The notes: generated by a model from the letters alone, not told the origin. 64,000 bases of DNA from Haloarcula vallismortis ATCC 29715 (GCF_000337775.1 NZ_AOLQ01000065.1:124001-188000); one strand, 5' to 3'; shown: positions 8,640-18,122, counted from the first letter of the stretch. Numbers and translations: made by a program.

Positions 8640-9595
8640 AGTAGCTGTGGGACGGCGAGTCCCAGGGCGAACAGGACGGAGTGGGCGAACAGCGTCTGGC
8701 CGACCCGTTCGAGCGTGGGGTTCAGTGCGTCACCGCCAGTCTGTGTGAGGACTGTCTTCGAAATGGTCGCCGCCAGTGGCAGCGTCAGCAGCGGGGCCAG
8801 TGCCGGCAGCCCGTACTGACCGTCGAGGGCGAACACGACCGGGACGACGTAGGCCATCCCGACCAGCAGGAGAAATTCGACGCGGCTCCATCCGTAGCCC
8901 ATGTAGACGGCCAGGGTTTTCTTGCCCGCGGCGCGGTCCGTCTCGCGGTCGCGGATATTGTTGACGACGAGAATCGCGGTCGACAGGCCGGCCGCCGGGA
9001 GACTCGCGGTGATGGCGGCGGCAGTGACCGACCCCGCCGGTAGTGTCATCGGGAACGTGCCGACGCCGCCGGCGCTGGCGACGGCCTGCACGTAATATGT
9101 GCCGGTGACCGCGATGACGCCGAAGTAGACGAAGACGAACAGGTCGCCCAGACCGCGGTAGCCATAGGGGAACGGACCGCCAGTGTAGAGAACCCCGGCG
9201 GCGATGCCCGAGAGACCGACAACGACGATAGGAAGACCCCCGACAGCGACGAGATAGCCGCCGATGACGACAGCGAGCCCATAGGTCGCTATCATCGCCC
9301 GCTTGACCTCCTCGGCATCGATGAGGCCGCCGGCGGTCACACGGGTGAACCCCTCGCGGTCGTCGGTATCAGCCCCTTTCACCGCGTCGTAGTAGTCGTT
9401 CGCGAAGTTCGTTCCAATCTGGATTAGCAGCGCACCAACCAGCGCTGCGACTGCCGGCAATAGGGCGAAGACGCCGGCGTGGACCGCCAAACCCATCCCG
9501 ACGATGACCGGCGCGGCCCCGGCGGGCAGTGTCTGTGGCCGCGCGGCCATCACCCACGCCTGCCGCTTCGAAACGTCTGCCGTCGCTGTACTCAT
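8636..9595 (-). CDS. menA: 1,4-dihydroxy-2-naphthoate polyprenyltransferase
   Basis: Integral membrane UbiA-family prenyltransferase of 319 aa that attaches the isoprenoid tail to DHNA. Both Asp-rich substrate/Mg motifs are present: FANDYYDAVKGADTDD near residue 68 and NNIRDRETDRAAGKKTL near residue 212. About eight or nine hydrophobic segments are visible. It is first in the menA-menC-menE operon. The 134-base gap to the acyl-CoA ligase gene on the other strand holds divergent promoters. Confidence 0.95.
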   Translation of the reverse strand: MSTATADVSKRQAWVMAARPQTLPAGAAPVIVGMGLAVHAGVFALLPAVAALVGALLIQIGTNFANDYYDAVKGADTDDREGFTRVTAGGLIDAEEVKRAMIATYGLAVVIGGYLVAVGGLPIVVVGLSGIAAGVLYTGGPFPYGYRGLGDLFVFVYFGVIAVTGTYYVQAVASAGGVGTFPMTLPAGSVTAAAITASLPAAGLSTAILVVNNIRDRETDRAAGKKTLAVYMGYGWSRVEFLLLVGMAYVVPVVFALDGQYGLPALAPLLTLPLAATISKTVLTQTGGDALNPTLERVGQTLFAHSVLFALGLAVPQLL

Positions 9596-9697
9596 TGGTG
9601 AAAACTGGGGACGCTATCCCCAAAGCGACTGTGGTTCGACGGACACCCAAAATATGACCCGTGCTGAGACAGCAAGATCAGGGGAGTATCACAACCA

Positions 9698-9705
9698 CTT
9701 TATCA
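9698..9705 (+). promoter_or_regulatory. TATA box of the acyl-CoA ligase gene
   Basis: CTTTATCA in an AT-rich pocket, centred 28 bases before the ATG at 9730. That is the spacing expected for an archaeal leaderless transcript starting at or next to the start codon. This is inferred from sequence and spacing only. Confidence 0.5.
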
Positions 9706-9729
9706 TGATTAACCATACGATAGCCTGAG

Positions 9730-11349
9730 ATGCATAAGCCACTGCTTACCACGGATTTTCTCGACCGTGCGCGAGAATACTACGGGGACGAAGAGGCGGT
9801 TGTCGCCACAACCGGTGAGCGCTTTACATACAACGAATTCGGCGAGCGAGCCGACGGGTTCTCGGCGGCGATGGCTGCCCGTGGCATCGAGAAGGGGGAC
9901 CGGGTGGCCGTGCTGGACCCGAACACGCACTACCACCTCGAAGCAGCCTACGGAACCATGCAGCTGGGCGCGGTCCATACGCCGCTGAACTACCGGCTCG
10001 TTCCGGACGATTTCGAATATATCCTCTCCGACGCGGAGGTCGACGCCGTCTACGCGGACTACGAGTACGCGGAGAAGATTGAGCCGATCCGTGACGACGT
10101 CCCCACGGAAATCTTCGTCACCAACGACACGGACGCCGTCGACGGCGACTGGGAGTCTTTCGACGAAATCATCGAGGCGGCGGGGACCGACTACGAGCGC
10201 CCGGAGATGGACGAAGACGACGACATAACCATCAACTACACGTCCGGGACGACCGGCGACCCGAAGGGAGTCGTCCGGACCCACCGGACGGAGACGCTCC
10301 ATGCCTACTTGGTCGCGCTCCATCAGGAACTCTCGGACGACGACGTCTACCTCTGGACGCTCCCGATGTTCCACGTCAACGGCTGGGGCCACATCTTCTC
10401 GGTCACCGGCATGGGCGCGAAACACGTCTGTACCCGCGGTGTCGACGCCAAGGGCATCTTCGACGCCGTCAGGACAGAGGACGTGTCCTATCTCTGTGGC
10501 GCGCCGACAGTGTTGAACATTCTTTCGGACCGCTACAAGGACCACAATGGGGAGATTGAGACGACGGGGGCCAACGACGTGCGCATCGCGACAGCTGGCA
10601 GCGCGCCGCCGGAGGCCGTCATCCGAACTGTCGAGGACGACTTCGGCTGGTACCTGAAACACGTCTACGGCGCGACCGAAACCGGCCCGCTCGTCACGAC
10701 CTCCGACGCCCGGCGCTTCTTCGAGGACGGCAGCGATGCCCGCTTCAGCGTCAAGAAGCGTCAGGGTATCGGCTACCTTGGGACCGATGTCCGTGTCGTT
10801 GACGAGGACGGCAACGACGTGCCACACGACGACGAGACGCTGGGGGAGGTCGTCGTCCGCGGCAATCAGGTGATGGACCGCTACTGGAACAAACCCGAAC
10901 AGACGGAGGAGGCCTTCTCCGACCGCGTCGAGGGATACTACCACATGGGCGACCTGGCAACCGTCGACGAGGACGGCATGGTCGCCATCCGCGACCGCAA
11001 GAAGGACATCATCATCTCCGGCGGCGAAAATATCTCCAGCATCGAACTGGAGGACACGCTCTACGAACACGACGCCGTCAGCGATGTCGCCGTTATTCCT
11101 GCTCCGAGCGACGAGTGGGGTGAGACGCCGAAGGCCTTCGTCGTCCCGAATTCGGGCGATACAGACGACCCCGGTGTGACAGCCGAGGACCTCCGAAACT
11201 TCACCCGCGAACAACTGGCGACATACAAAGTCGTTCGCCGGGTGGAGTTCGTCGAGGAACTGCCGACGACGGCGACCGGAAAGGTCCAGAAGTACGAACT
11301 TCGCGAACAGGAGTGGGAAGACGAGGACGAGATGGTCGGCCAGGGGTAG
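9730..11349 (+). CDS. Long- or medium-chain acyl-CoA ligase (AMP-forming)
   Basis: 539 aa ANL-superfamily ligase. NYTSGTTGDPKGVVRTH is the ATP-binding loop, YGATETGP is A5, YYHMGDLATVDEDGMVAIRDRKKDII covers A7/A8, and PTTATGKVQKYELR carries the conserved C-terminal Lys. It activates a carboxylic acid to its CoA thioester in the cytoplasm; the substrate cannot be read from sequence, though the overall form resembles the medium/long-chain fatty acid group. It is monocistronic, divergent from menA. Confidence 0.88.
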   Translation: MHKPLLTTDFLDRAREYYGDEEAVVATTGERFTYNEFGERADGFSAAMAARGIEKGDRVAVLDPNTHYHLEAAYGTMQLGAVHTPLNYRLVPDDFEYILSDAEVDAVYADYEYAEKIEPIRDDVPTEIFVTNDTDAVDGDWESFDEIIEAAGTDYERPEMDEDDDITINYTSGTTGDPKGVVRTHRTETLHAYLVALHQELSDDDVYLWTLPMFHVNGWGHIFSVTGMGAKHVCTRGVDAKGIFDAVRTEDVSYLCGAPTVLNILSDRYKDHNGEIETTGANDVRIATAGSAPPEAVIRTVEDDFGWYLKHVYGATETGPLVTTSDARRFFEDGSDARFSVKKRQGIGYLGTDVRVVDEDGNDVPHDDETLGEVVVRGNQVMDRYWNKPEQTEEAFSDRVEGYYHMGDLATVDEDGMVAIRDRKKDIIISGGENISSIELEDTLYEHDAVSDVAVIPAPSDEWGETPKAFVVPNSGDTDDPGVTAEDLRNFTREQLATYKVVRRVEFVEELPTTATGKVQKYELREQEWEDEDEMVGQG

Positions 11350-11494
11350 CGACGCACGACAGCCACACAGACCAGACGTGTCTGAAGACGAACTGGGGGA
11401 CGGACCGCACCCGGGGGTGACGATAGCCCGGTCTCCGGCCACGGAGACTATCTGTGCCGACGCCGTCAGGTAAGTATATCCAACGGATAGATTC

Positions 11495-13741
11495 ATGACG
11501 ACTATCGCAGATACGATGCAGATTCTTCACGTCGACGACGAGCCGGGGTTCGCCGAGATGACGGCGTCGTTTCTTGAACGCGAGGACGAGCGGTTGGTGG
11601 TTCAGACAGCGACGAGCGCCGCGGCAGGGGTTGAGACGCTGGCCGAGGACGATATCGAGTGTATCGTCTCCGACTACGACATGCCCGAGCAGAACGGCAT
11701 CCAGTTCCTCAAAGCCGTCCGCGAGCAGGACGAGTCTCTTCCCTTCATTCTCTTCACCGGGAAAGGCTCAGAGGAGATAGCCAGTGACGCGATTTCGGCC
11801 GGCGTCACCGACTATTTGCAGAAGGGGAGCGGCACCGACCAGTACGCGGTGCTTGCGAACAGAATCACGAACGCTGTGGAGTCCCAGCGTGTCAAGCGCG
11901 ATCGGAACCGACAGCTCGACGCCATCGAAACCGCACAGGAAGGAATCAGCATTCTCGACGAAGATGGGCAGTTCATTTTCGTCAACGAAGCCTACGCGGA
12001 CCTCTATGGCTACGATCCGGCGGAGATGCGCGGGGAACACTGGGAACTGCTGTATCGGGAGGAAGACATCCCACGCATCTACGAGGACATCGTTCCAACT
12101 GTCGACGAAAACGGCTACTGGACCGGGACGACGACGGGGCTTCGTGCTGACGGGAGTACGTTCACGGAGGACCATGTGCTCGCCCGGACCGACCGCGGTG
12201 AGCTGGTCTGTACCGTCCGGAATATCTCCGACCAGCGCAACGGCGAACAGGAACTCACCCGAATCAAACGTGCCATGGACGAGGCACCCATCGGGATAAC
12301 GATCACCGGCCCCGAGCAGGAGGACACACCGATTACGTATGCTAACCGTCGGTTTCTGGAACTGACCGGCTACACGGAGTCAGCGGTGCGCGGCCGAAAC
12401 TGTCGGTTCCTGCAGGGCGAAGAGACCGAATCCGAGCCAGTCGACGCGATGCGGGCGGCCATCGAGACAGACGAACCTGTCTCGGTCGAACTCCGAAACT
12501 ACCGGAAAGACGGGACCATGTTCTGGAATCAGGTGACCATCGCACCCGTGCGTGACGACGACGGAACGGTCGTCAACTACGTCGGGTTCCAGCAGGACGT
12601 CACCGAACGGAAAGAACACGAACACCGCCTCAAAGCCCTCAGCGAGTCAGTCCAAGACCTGCTTCGGGCAGACACGCGCGAGGAAGTCGCCGAGATCGGC
12701 GTCGAAACGGCGCGCACTGTGCTTGGACTTGAGGCGAACACGATCCATCTCTACAACGAGGACGAACGGACTCTCGAACCCGCCGCCGCATCTGACGCGA
12801 TATATGAGCTAATAGACGATTTACCGACGTTCACACCCGGAGACAGTATCGCGTGGCGGGTCTTCGAGTCCGGCGACGCACTCGCTGTCGATGACGTCCA
12901 TGCCGACCCGGACATCTACAATCCGGACACGCTGATCAAAAGCGAACTGTTCCTCCCGCTCGGCGAGTACGGCATCCTACTGGCTGGCTCGAAGACGGCT
13001 GCAGCATTCGACCAGCGAGATGTCGTCCTCGGGGAGATTCTGGCCGGACATGTTACCAGCGCGCTCACGCAGGTCGAAGGGACCGAAGAGTTACGCGACC
13101 GCGAGCAAGACCTCAAACAGCACAACGACCGGCTGGAAGCGTTCACCAGCGTCGTCTCCCACGACCTACGGAACCCACTGAACGTCGCTCAGGGACGACT
13201 GCAGCTGGCACGCGAACAGTGCGAGAGTGAGCATCTGGCGGCTGTCGAGCGAGCACACGAGCGGATGGACACGTTGCTAACTGATCTGCTTACGCTTGCA
13301 CAGGACGGTAAGACCGTAACCGACCGCGAACCGGTCGCGCTCGCGTCGCTCGTGGAAAATTGCTGGGCGACCGTTGCGACGGCCGGTGCAACGCTCGTCA
13401 CCGACATCGACCGGACCGTCTCGGCAAACCAAAGCCGCCTGAAGCAGTTGTTCGAAAATCTTGTTCGGAACGCGGTCGAGCACGGCGGCGCGGACGTGAC
13501 CGTCACTGTCGGTGAGTTAAACGGCGGGTTCTACGTCGCCGACGACGGCCCCGGTATCTCCGAAGACGACCGGGAGGCGGTGTTCAAAGCCGGCTACTCG
13601 ACAAGTGCGGAGGGGACCGGGTTCGGGTTGAGTATCGCCAGGCAGGTCGCGGAGGCCCACGGCTGGGAGATTAGCGTTCGTGACAGTGCCGACGGTGGTG
13701 CACGCTTCGAGATTACCGGCGTCTCGTTTTGCGATGGGTAG
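11495..13741 (+). CDS. REC-PAS-LOV-GAF sensor histidine kinase
   Basis: Soluble protein of 748 aa with no membrane segment. Order: receiver domain (about 8-125; phospho-acceptor Asp60 in VSDYDMP), PAS (about 135-250), LOV (about 256-372), GAF (about 385-530), HisKA with His556 in VVSHDLRNPLN, and HATPase_c with NLVRNAVEH, ADDGPGIS and GTGFGLSI. The second PAS is a full LOV signature: GRNCRFLQG with Cys303 placed for the flavin adduct, NYRKDGTMFWN and VGFQQDVTER. It should sense blue light through FMN and alter autophosphorylation. No partner regulator is adjacent. A second ATG at 11516 is possible. Confidence 0.93.
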   Translation: MTTIADTMQILHVDDEPGFAEMTASFLEREDERLVVQTATSAAAGVETLAEDDIECIVSDYDMPEQNGIQFLKAVREQDESLPFILFTGKGSEEIASDAISAGVTDYLQKGSGTDQYAVLANRITNAVESQRVKRDRNRQLDAIETAQEGISILDEDGQFIFVNEAYADLYGYDPAEMRGEHWELLYREEDIPRIYEDIVPTVDENGYWTGTTTGLRADGSTFTEDHVLARTDRGELVCTVRNISDQRNGEQELTRIKRAMDEAPIGITITGPEQEDTPITYANRRFLELTGYTESAVRGRNCRFLQGEETESEPVDAMRAAIETDEPVSVELRNYRKDGTMFWNQVTIAPVRDDDGTVVNYVGFQQDVTERKEHEHRLKALSESVQDLLRADTREEVAEIGVETARTVLGLEANTIHLYNEDERTLEPAAASDAIYELIDDLPTFTPGDSIAWRVFESGDALAVDDVHADPDIYNPDTLIKSELFLPLGEYGILLAGSKTAAAFDQRDVVLGEILAGHVTSALTQVEGTEELRDREQDLKQHNDRLEAFTSVVSHDLRNPLNVAQGRLQLAREQCESEHLAAVERAHERMDTLLTDLLTLAQDGKTVTDREPVALASLVENCWATVATAGATLVTDIDRTVSANQSRLKQLFENLVRNAVEHGGADVTVTVGELNGGFYVADDGPGISEDDREAVFKAGYSTSAEGTGFGLSIARQVAEAHGWEISVRDSADGGARFEITGVSFCDG

Positions 13742-13795
13742 CGACTTCTGCTATGGAGTTGTTCGTCGGCAGAAACGTCAGCAAGCCGCGTTCCG

Positions 13796-14230
13796 TTAGT
13801 CTTCCAGTGCGTCGGCGATACGGTCGAGCGAGCGTCGAACGTCGTGGACTTCGTCCCGGAGCTTTCGGATTTCGCGGGTGAGTTCCTCGTTGTCGCTGCT
13901 GCCTTCCTCTTCCGGTCGGCCTGGCGGGCCGCCGCCCATGCCGCCGGGGCCGCCCGGACCGGGGCCGCCGGGCCCGCCGCCCATCATACCGCCCATCATC
14001 TGCGCAAACGGATTGCCCCCGCCCATACCGCCGGGGCCGCCACCGCCGCCCATCATCTCTTCCATGCGCTCTTCACGGCTCATCTCTTCGCCGTCACCCT
14101 CACCTTCTTCGCGCTCCTCGGCGCGCTGCTGTCGGATCTCCTCGACCCGCTCGCGGAAGGACTTCTCCTCGCCGCCTTCCTCGGTCGCATCCGCCGGTTC
14201 GTCAGCGTTCTCAGGTTCATCGTCTGCCAT
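13796..14230 (-). CDS. Acidic, Gly/Met-rich low-complexity protein
   Basis: 144 aa in three parts: a Glu-rich N-terminal third with a charged helix, a central block of about 50 residues made almost only of Gly, Met and Pro, and a C-terminal helical stretch with a heptad-like pattern (about 112-144) that may form a coiled coil. No known domain. Codon and composition bias on the opposite strand gives long false frames, but the acidic composition here is right for a haloarchaeal protein. Function unknown. Confidence 0.7.
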   Translation of the reverse strand: MADDEPENADEPADATEEGGEEKSFRERVEEIRQQRAEEREEGEGDGEEMSREERMEEMMGGGGGPGGMGGGNPFAQMMGGMMGGGPGGPGPGGPGGMGGGPPGRPEEEGSSDNEELTREIRKLRDEVHDVRRSLDRIADALED

Positions 14231-14307
14231 ACGCCCGGCTTTGGTTGGGCCGCTGAAAAGGGTTGCCGTCCGGAGACAGACCGCTGTGGACCCGAGCGAC
14301 CGGACGA

Positions 14308-15348
14308 TTAGCGGGGGACGCTGGTCCGGAGAATCGCGCCGTCTTCGGGTGAGTTGTTCGCGAAGTTGCAGATGAACAGCGATTCGCGCTGGTCGCCGAC
14401 GCCGAAGAGCACGTCCGAGGGGAACACCAGCCCGTCGTCTCCGGTCGCCACCGCCTCCGTGGCTCCGTCAGCAGTCACTCGAACGACGCGGTTCTGGCTG
14501 TTGGCCGCGACGTAGATGTCACCGTCCCGGCTGGTAATCCCGTCGGCACCGAATATCGCACCGCCCTCAAAAAACATCGAGGGTTCGCCGGCGACGCCGT
14601 CCGATTCGACCGGGACGCTGAGCAGGCGGCCGGTCTCCTCGGGCGCTCGCGTCACTGCGACGTAGATAGTGCCATCGCCGTCGCGAGTGATGCCGTTCGC
14701 GCCGAAACTCTCCGTCGCGAGCCGGTCGTCGTCCAGCCATTCCGACCGCTCGCCGTCGGTCGTGACCGAATAGACCACGCCGTTCTGTGACTCGGTCACC
14801 AGCAGACGCTCCCGGTCGGTGTCGTAGTGGATGTCGTTCGGGAAGCCGCTAATCCCGACAAGCTGTGTCGCTTCGCCGTCTGGTGGGACTTCCCAGACAC
14901 CCGCCTGGTCGTCCTGCGTGGCGACGGCGACGTACACCGTTCCATCGGGCGCTGTCTCGACGCCAATCGCGCCGGGCAGCGTCGCAACCTGTTCGGTGTC
15001 TTCGAGCGAGAGGCCGGTCGTGCCGGTCTCTGCTTCGGGGACCCGCCGAACCTCGCCAGCAGTGATGCCGAAGTACAGGTCCCCGTCCGGGCCGAACGCC
15101 ATGTTCTCTGGCACGCGGTCGCCGCCGACAGAGACGAGCGTCTCGACGGCCGCCTGCTCCGGCGTTGCTGTCTCGGTGTCGGTCGCGGTCGCTGTCGATG
15201 GCTCCGCCCTACCGCCGTCAGCGGTGGGTGTCGGTGTGGAGTCGGTTTCGGCCGGGTCGTCCCCGCCGGTACAGCCGGCCAGACTCACGCCGGCGATGGC
15301 GCTGCAACTCAGCAGGAATCGTCGCCGCGTCGCGTTTCGTCGGGTCAT
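14308..15348 (-). CDS. Secreted beta-propeller lipoprotein (SMP-30/gluconolactonase-like)
   Basis: 346 aa. The N-terminus has a twin-arginine motif (RRRFLLS) and a lipobox ending at Cys25 (SLAGC), followed by an Asp/Thr-rich linker, so it should be Tat-exported and lipid-anchored outside the membrane. The rest contains repeated blades with DGTIYVAV, DGDIYVAAN and FGPDGDLYFG, as in SMP-30/gluconolactonase propellers. Substrate unknown. The gene is alone between the Gly/Met-rich protein and a small membrane gene on the same strand. Confidence 0.85.
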   Translation of the reverse strand: MTRRNATRRRFLLSCSAIAGVSLAGCTGGDDPAETDSTPTPTADGGRAEPSTATATDTETATPEQAAVETLVSVGGDRVPENMAFGPDGDLYFGITAGEVRRVPEAETGTTGLSLEDTEQVATLPGAIGVETAPDGTVYVAVATQDDQAGVWEVPPDGEATQLVGISGFPNDIHYDTDRERLLVTESQNGVVYSVTTDGERSEWLDDDRLATESFGANGITRDGDGTIYVAVTRAPEETGRLLSVPVESDGVAGEPSMFFEGGAIFGADGITSRDGDIYVAANSQNRVVRVTADGATEAVATGDDGLVFPSDVLFGVGDQRESLFICNFANNSPEDGAILRTSVPR

Positions 15349-15444
15349 GCGGATACCTCTCGACGTATGTCTGACAGGTCCCTGAAACCTCGGATTACTG
15401 AAACGCCGACTGTGGCTACCTGATCTGGCCGGCGACGGTCCGTC

Positions 15445-15750
15445 TCAGGCGAGCCGTCGAACCAGCACCGAGAGGCCCAGCCCACAGCCAAGCACCACGA
15501 CGAGGTTGAACGCCGCGTTGAACAGCGGCCGATACCTGTCGGTGACGAACGTATCAATTGCCGACGAAGCGGAGAAGTAGAACTGCAGTGTCGCGATGAG
15601 CGCGACAAGCGTGAGAATAGCGAATACGGCCCACTGTGCGTAGACGGCTATCGACTGACCGGAGCCGTCTGCATCGTCCTCGTCGACAGCGCCGCTGGTC
15701 TCCGCGTCGATGTCCTGTGCCACTGTGTCGGTGTTGGAGGTGTCACTCAT
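15445..15750 (-). CDS. Small two-helix membrane protein
   Basis: 101 aa from the ATG at 15750; longer frames would run far into the upstream gene. An acidic 30-residue N-terminus precedes two hydrophobic segments (AVFAILTLVALIATLQFYF and AAFNLVVVLGCGLGLSVLV) joined by a short loop. Its start overlaps the end of the PGF-CTERM gene by 8 bases, so the two are coupled and may act together at the membrane. I do not recognise the family. Confidence 0.75.
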   Translation of the reverse strand: MSDTSNTDTVAQDIDAETSGAVDEDDADGSGQSIAVYAQWAVFAILTLVALIATLQFYFSASSAIDTFVTDRYRPLFNAAFNLVVVLGCGLGLSVLVRRLA

Positions 15751-16783
15751 TGGTCTGTCTCCGTGCGATGAGGAGGGCGCTTGCGAGGACCGCACCCAGT
15801 CCGACCAGCGCCGTGAAGCCGGGGCCTTCCTCGGCCATCGTCTGCTGTGGTTCGTCCCTCTCCCGCTCCGGCGGCCGGTCCTGTTCGAAGTCACTGGACT
15901 GGAAGCCGACTTCCTGCCGGGTTTCGTTCTCCCGGAGGCGCTCCGTCGGATGGAGGTTCGCCGGGGAGCTCTCCGTCCCGACGATGACGCCGTCGGAGAG
16001 CAACATCCCGTCGAGCCAGTAGTTGTAGTCGTCGGGCACCGTCAGCTGGGTTCTGACGATCTCTGTCCGACCGGGGCGAATCTGGCCGACCCGCACGGTC
16101 GACTCGTCGGCGATAACATTCGAGTCGGCCTGCCGCGCTCGAAGCCGGAGCGAAAGGTCATCGGACGGATTGTTGCCGGCGTTCGTGACGTACACCGAGA
16201 CGTTCAGCGTCGTCTGGTTGTTCGAGACGCTATCAATCCGATAGGTTATGGAGTCCAGCGGGACGCCGGCGTTCTCGAACCGCTGGAAGGTCACGGTACT
16301 CCGGGCGTACGCTGGCGTGAGAGCGTCGACATTCTGGACCGACTGCTGTCCGGTCTCGACGCGGTTCCCGTCCTCGTAGACGATTGTATCTATCTGATAC
16401 CCGCCAGCCCGCTCGACTGTGATGTTCGACCGCACCGATACCTCTCGTTCCCCTTCGATTGTGCCGACTGACCGCCGCGTCGTCGTCGCGACGAGGCCAG
16501 TGTCCGCGTCGATGGCCCGCGTCTCCACGGTGACGTTCTCGGCTGGCCCGCCGCGGTGTGAGAGCCGGGCGTCCAGAGAGAGCGTCACCGTCTGGCCGTC
16601 GACGGCAGCCGGCTCGATGGTCGTCTCGCGGAGGTCGAGATAGCTCTCGCGAACGCCGTCTTCGGGTTCGGAGAGCGCGCCGGGGACCGCTGTTGCACCG
16701 ATGACCATGGTCAGGACGACCACGACCATGCCACCGGTCAGGAGGGTTTCACGTCGCACACGAGGATGGCCAACAGCCGCCAC
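15743..16783 (-). CDS. Cell-surface protein with PGF-CTERM anchor
   Basis: 346 aa. A hydrophobic N-terminal signal segment (about 15-37) leads into an extracellular region rich in beta strands with several NxS/T sequons (ENVTVE, NNQTTLNVS), resembling paired Ig-like or CARDB-type modules. The C-terminus is a short PGF tripeptide motif (EEGPGFTAL), a hydrophobic helix and a basic end (ARRQ). That is the PGF-CTERM signal, removed by archaeosortase A in haloarchaea before lipid attachment. It is followed in the operon by a small membrane protein. Confidence 0.85.
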   Translation of the reverse strand: MAAVGHPRVRRETLLTGGMVVVVLTMVIGATAVPGALSEPEDGVRESYLDLRETTIEPAAVDGQTVTLSLDARLSHRGGPAENVTVETRAIDADTGLVATTTRRSVGTIEGEREVSVRSNITVERAGGYQIDTIVYEDGNRVETGQQSVQNVDALTPAYARSTVTFQRFENAGVPLDSITYRIDSVSNNQTTLNVSVYVTNAGNNPSDDLSLRLRARQADSNVIADESTVRVGQIRPGRTEIVRTQLTVPDDYNYWLDGMLLSDGVIVGTESSPANLHPTERLRENETRQEVGFQSSDFEQDRPPERERDEPQQTMAEEGPGFTALVGLGAVLASALLIARRQTNE

Positions 16784-16827
16784 TAAATGTCTTCTGCACG
16801 TTCAAACGCCGACGGAAGCCTCCCGCG

Positions 16828-17583
16828 CTAGCCGAACGCGCCGAGACTCGACTGAAGGTCGCGGTCGGTCCCACCGTCCGAAAGTTCATATCCAACGAGC
16901 TGCCGGAGGTCGACGGCGTAGACGCTGTCGTTGTTTTCCAGCACGGCGACTCGCCCCTTCGTCCCGCGGACGGTCCCCGTCGCCAGGGTTTCGGCCATCG
17001 GCCGCTCGGAAAGTGACAGGTCGTACTCGAACTCGTAGGTCGAAAGCGGGTCGTAGCGCTCACATAGCGACGCCCACCAGTCAGTGTCGACGGACTGGTC
17101 GAAGCCCGATATCTTCCTGGGGACTCTGACGCGGTCACCTAGCTCGGTAGCGATATCGGCCTCGACCTGCCGGGCGATACGGCCGTCGGCGACGGTTCGG
17201 AGATGGGCGGCCCTATCAGCACCCTGCTCGCGGAGCCGCGTTTCCAGCCGCCAGGAACGGGTGACGCCGACCTTGATGACATCCGGCGCGAACGCCGCCA
17301 GATACACCGCGTGTTCCTCGTCGCAGGTGTCGAGAGGCTTGTTGCAGTCCCCGGTGCACCGGGCACACGGCCAGATATCAGTGTGTTCCGGACAGTACGG
17401 GGCGGAATCGCTGTCACAGCGGAAGTGGCGGTCGCCGTCGACTGCCCCGGCACAGTGGCGCTCGCCGAGCGTGTAGGAGAGGTCCGTATCCGGGTCCAGT
17501 CGCTCAGTAGTCACGCTCCCGCCCTCGGCCAACAGGAGCGCGGCGTGTTTGTCGACCCGCGCGCGGTAGCCCACGACCTGCAC
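16828..17583 (-). CDS. DUF2797 family zinc-binding protein
   Basis: 251 aa from a GTG at 17583 (MQVVGYRARVD), chosen because family members start close to this block; a GTG at 17658 would add 25 residues and leave no room for the divergent promoters. Cys/His pairs (ERHCAG, YCPEH, CARCTGDC, and a Cys in LDTCDEEHAVYL) suggest one or two zinc sites. APDVIKVGVTR and RLREQGA are conserved in the family, and a GIY-YIG-like relationship has been suggested. No function is assigned. Confidence 0.82.
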   Translation of the reverse strand: MQVVGYRARVDKHAALLLAEGGSVTTERLDPDTDLSYTLGERHCAGAVDGDRHFRCDSDSAPYCPEHTDIWPCARCTGDCNKPLDTCDEEHAVYLAAFAPDVIKVGVTRSWRLETRLREQGADRAAHLRTVADGRIARQVEADIATELGDRVRVPRKISGFDQSVDTDWWASLCERYDPLSTYEFEYDLSLSERPMAETLATGTVRGTKGRVAVLENNDSVYAVDLRQLVGYELSDGGTDRDLQSSLGAFG

Positions 17584-17658
17584 GTCCGGCGGTTCGACCC
17601 GGAGCCGCAAATGGCTGCCGGGACGACGTTTTTGTGTTTGCCTGTCAAATATCCGCAC

Positions 17659-18114
17659 ATGGCTGACCTACAGCTTCGGAGTCCAGCTTTCGACGACGGC
17701 GAGCGCATTCCCGAGGAGCACGGCTACTCAGCGGCGAACACAAACCCCCCGCTGGAGGTCGAGAACGTCCCATCGGACGCGTCGTCGCTCCTCCTCATCG
17801 TCGACGATCCGGACGCCGAAGAGCCGGCCGGGAAGGTATGGGACCACTGGCTCATCTGGAATATCCCGCCAGATATCGGTCGGATTCCGGCGGGATGGGA
17901 GCCCGACGAGGCTACAGAGGGGCAGAACGATTTCGGCGAAGGTGGCTGGGGCGGCCCGAGTCCGCCCGACCGGGAACACACCTACCGGTTTCTCCTGTAC
18001 GCGCTAGATACGTCGCTCGACCTTTCTCCGGCAGCAGACAAAGATGACGTATACGACGCGGCTAGCGGCCACGTCGTGGAAAAGGCACAACTAACCGGTA
18101 CGTACCCGGCCTGA
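17659..18114 (+). CDS. YbhB/YbcL family (PEBP-like) protein
   Basis: 151 aa, cytoplasmic. The phosphatidylethanolamine-binding fold signature is clear: IVDDPDAEEPAGKVWDHWLIWNIP, then GWGGPSPPDREHTYRF and LYALD. Bacterial and archaeal members have no firm role and are annotated as Raf-kinase-inhibitor-like by homology only. The ATG at 17659 is close to the divergent DUF2797 gene, with an AT-rich promoter stretch at about 17620-17655. Confidence 0.9.
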   Translation: MADLQLRSPAFDDGERIPEEHGYSAANTNPPLEVENVPSDASSLLLIVDDPDAEEPAGKVWDHWLIWNIPPDIGRIPAGWEPDEATEGQNDFGEGGWGGPSPPDREHTYRFLLYALDTSLDLSPAADKDDVYDAASGHVVEKAQLTGTYPA

Positions 18115-18122
18115 CGCCCCGC

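Noticed and set aside
9709-11496. 595-codon minus-strand frame opposite the acyl-CoA ligase
   Set aside because: A long shadow caused by GC-rich codon bias; the plus strand has all ANL motifs and a promoter.
13878-14375. Pro/Ser-rich plus-strand frame of 165 codons
   Set aside because: Composition (runs of Pro and Ser) is the mirror image of the Gly/Met-rich acidic minus-strand protein and is not haloarchaeal.
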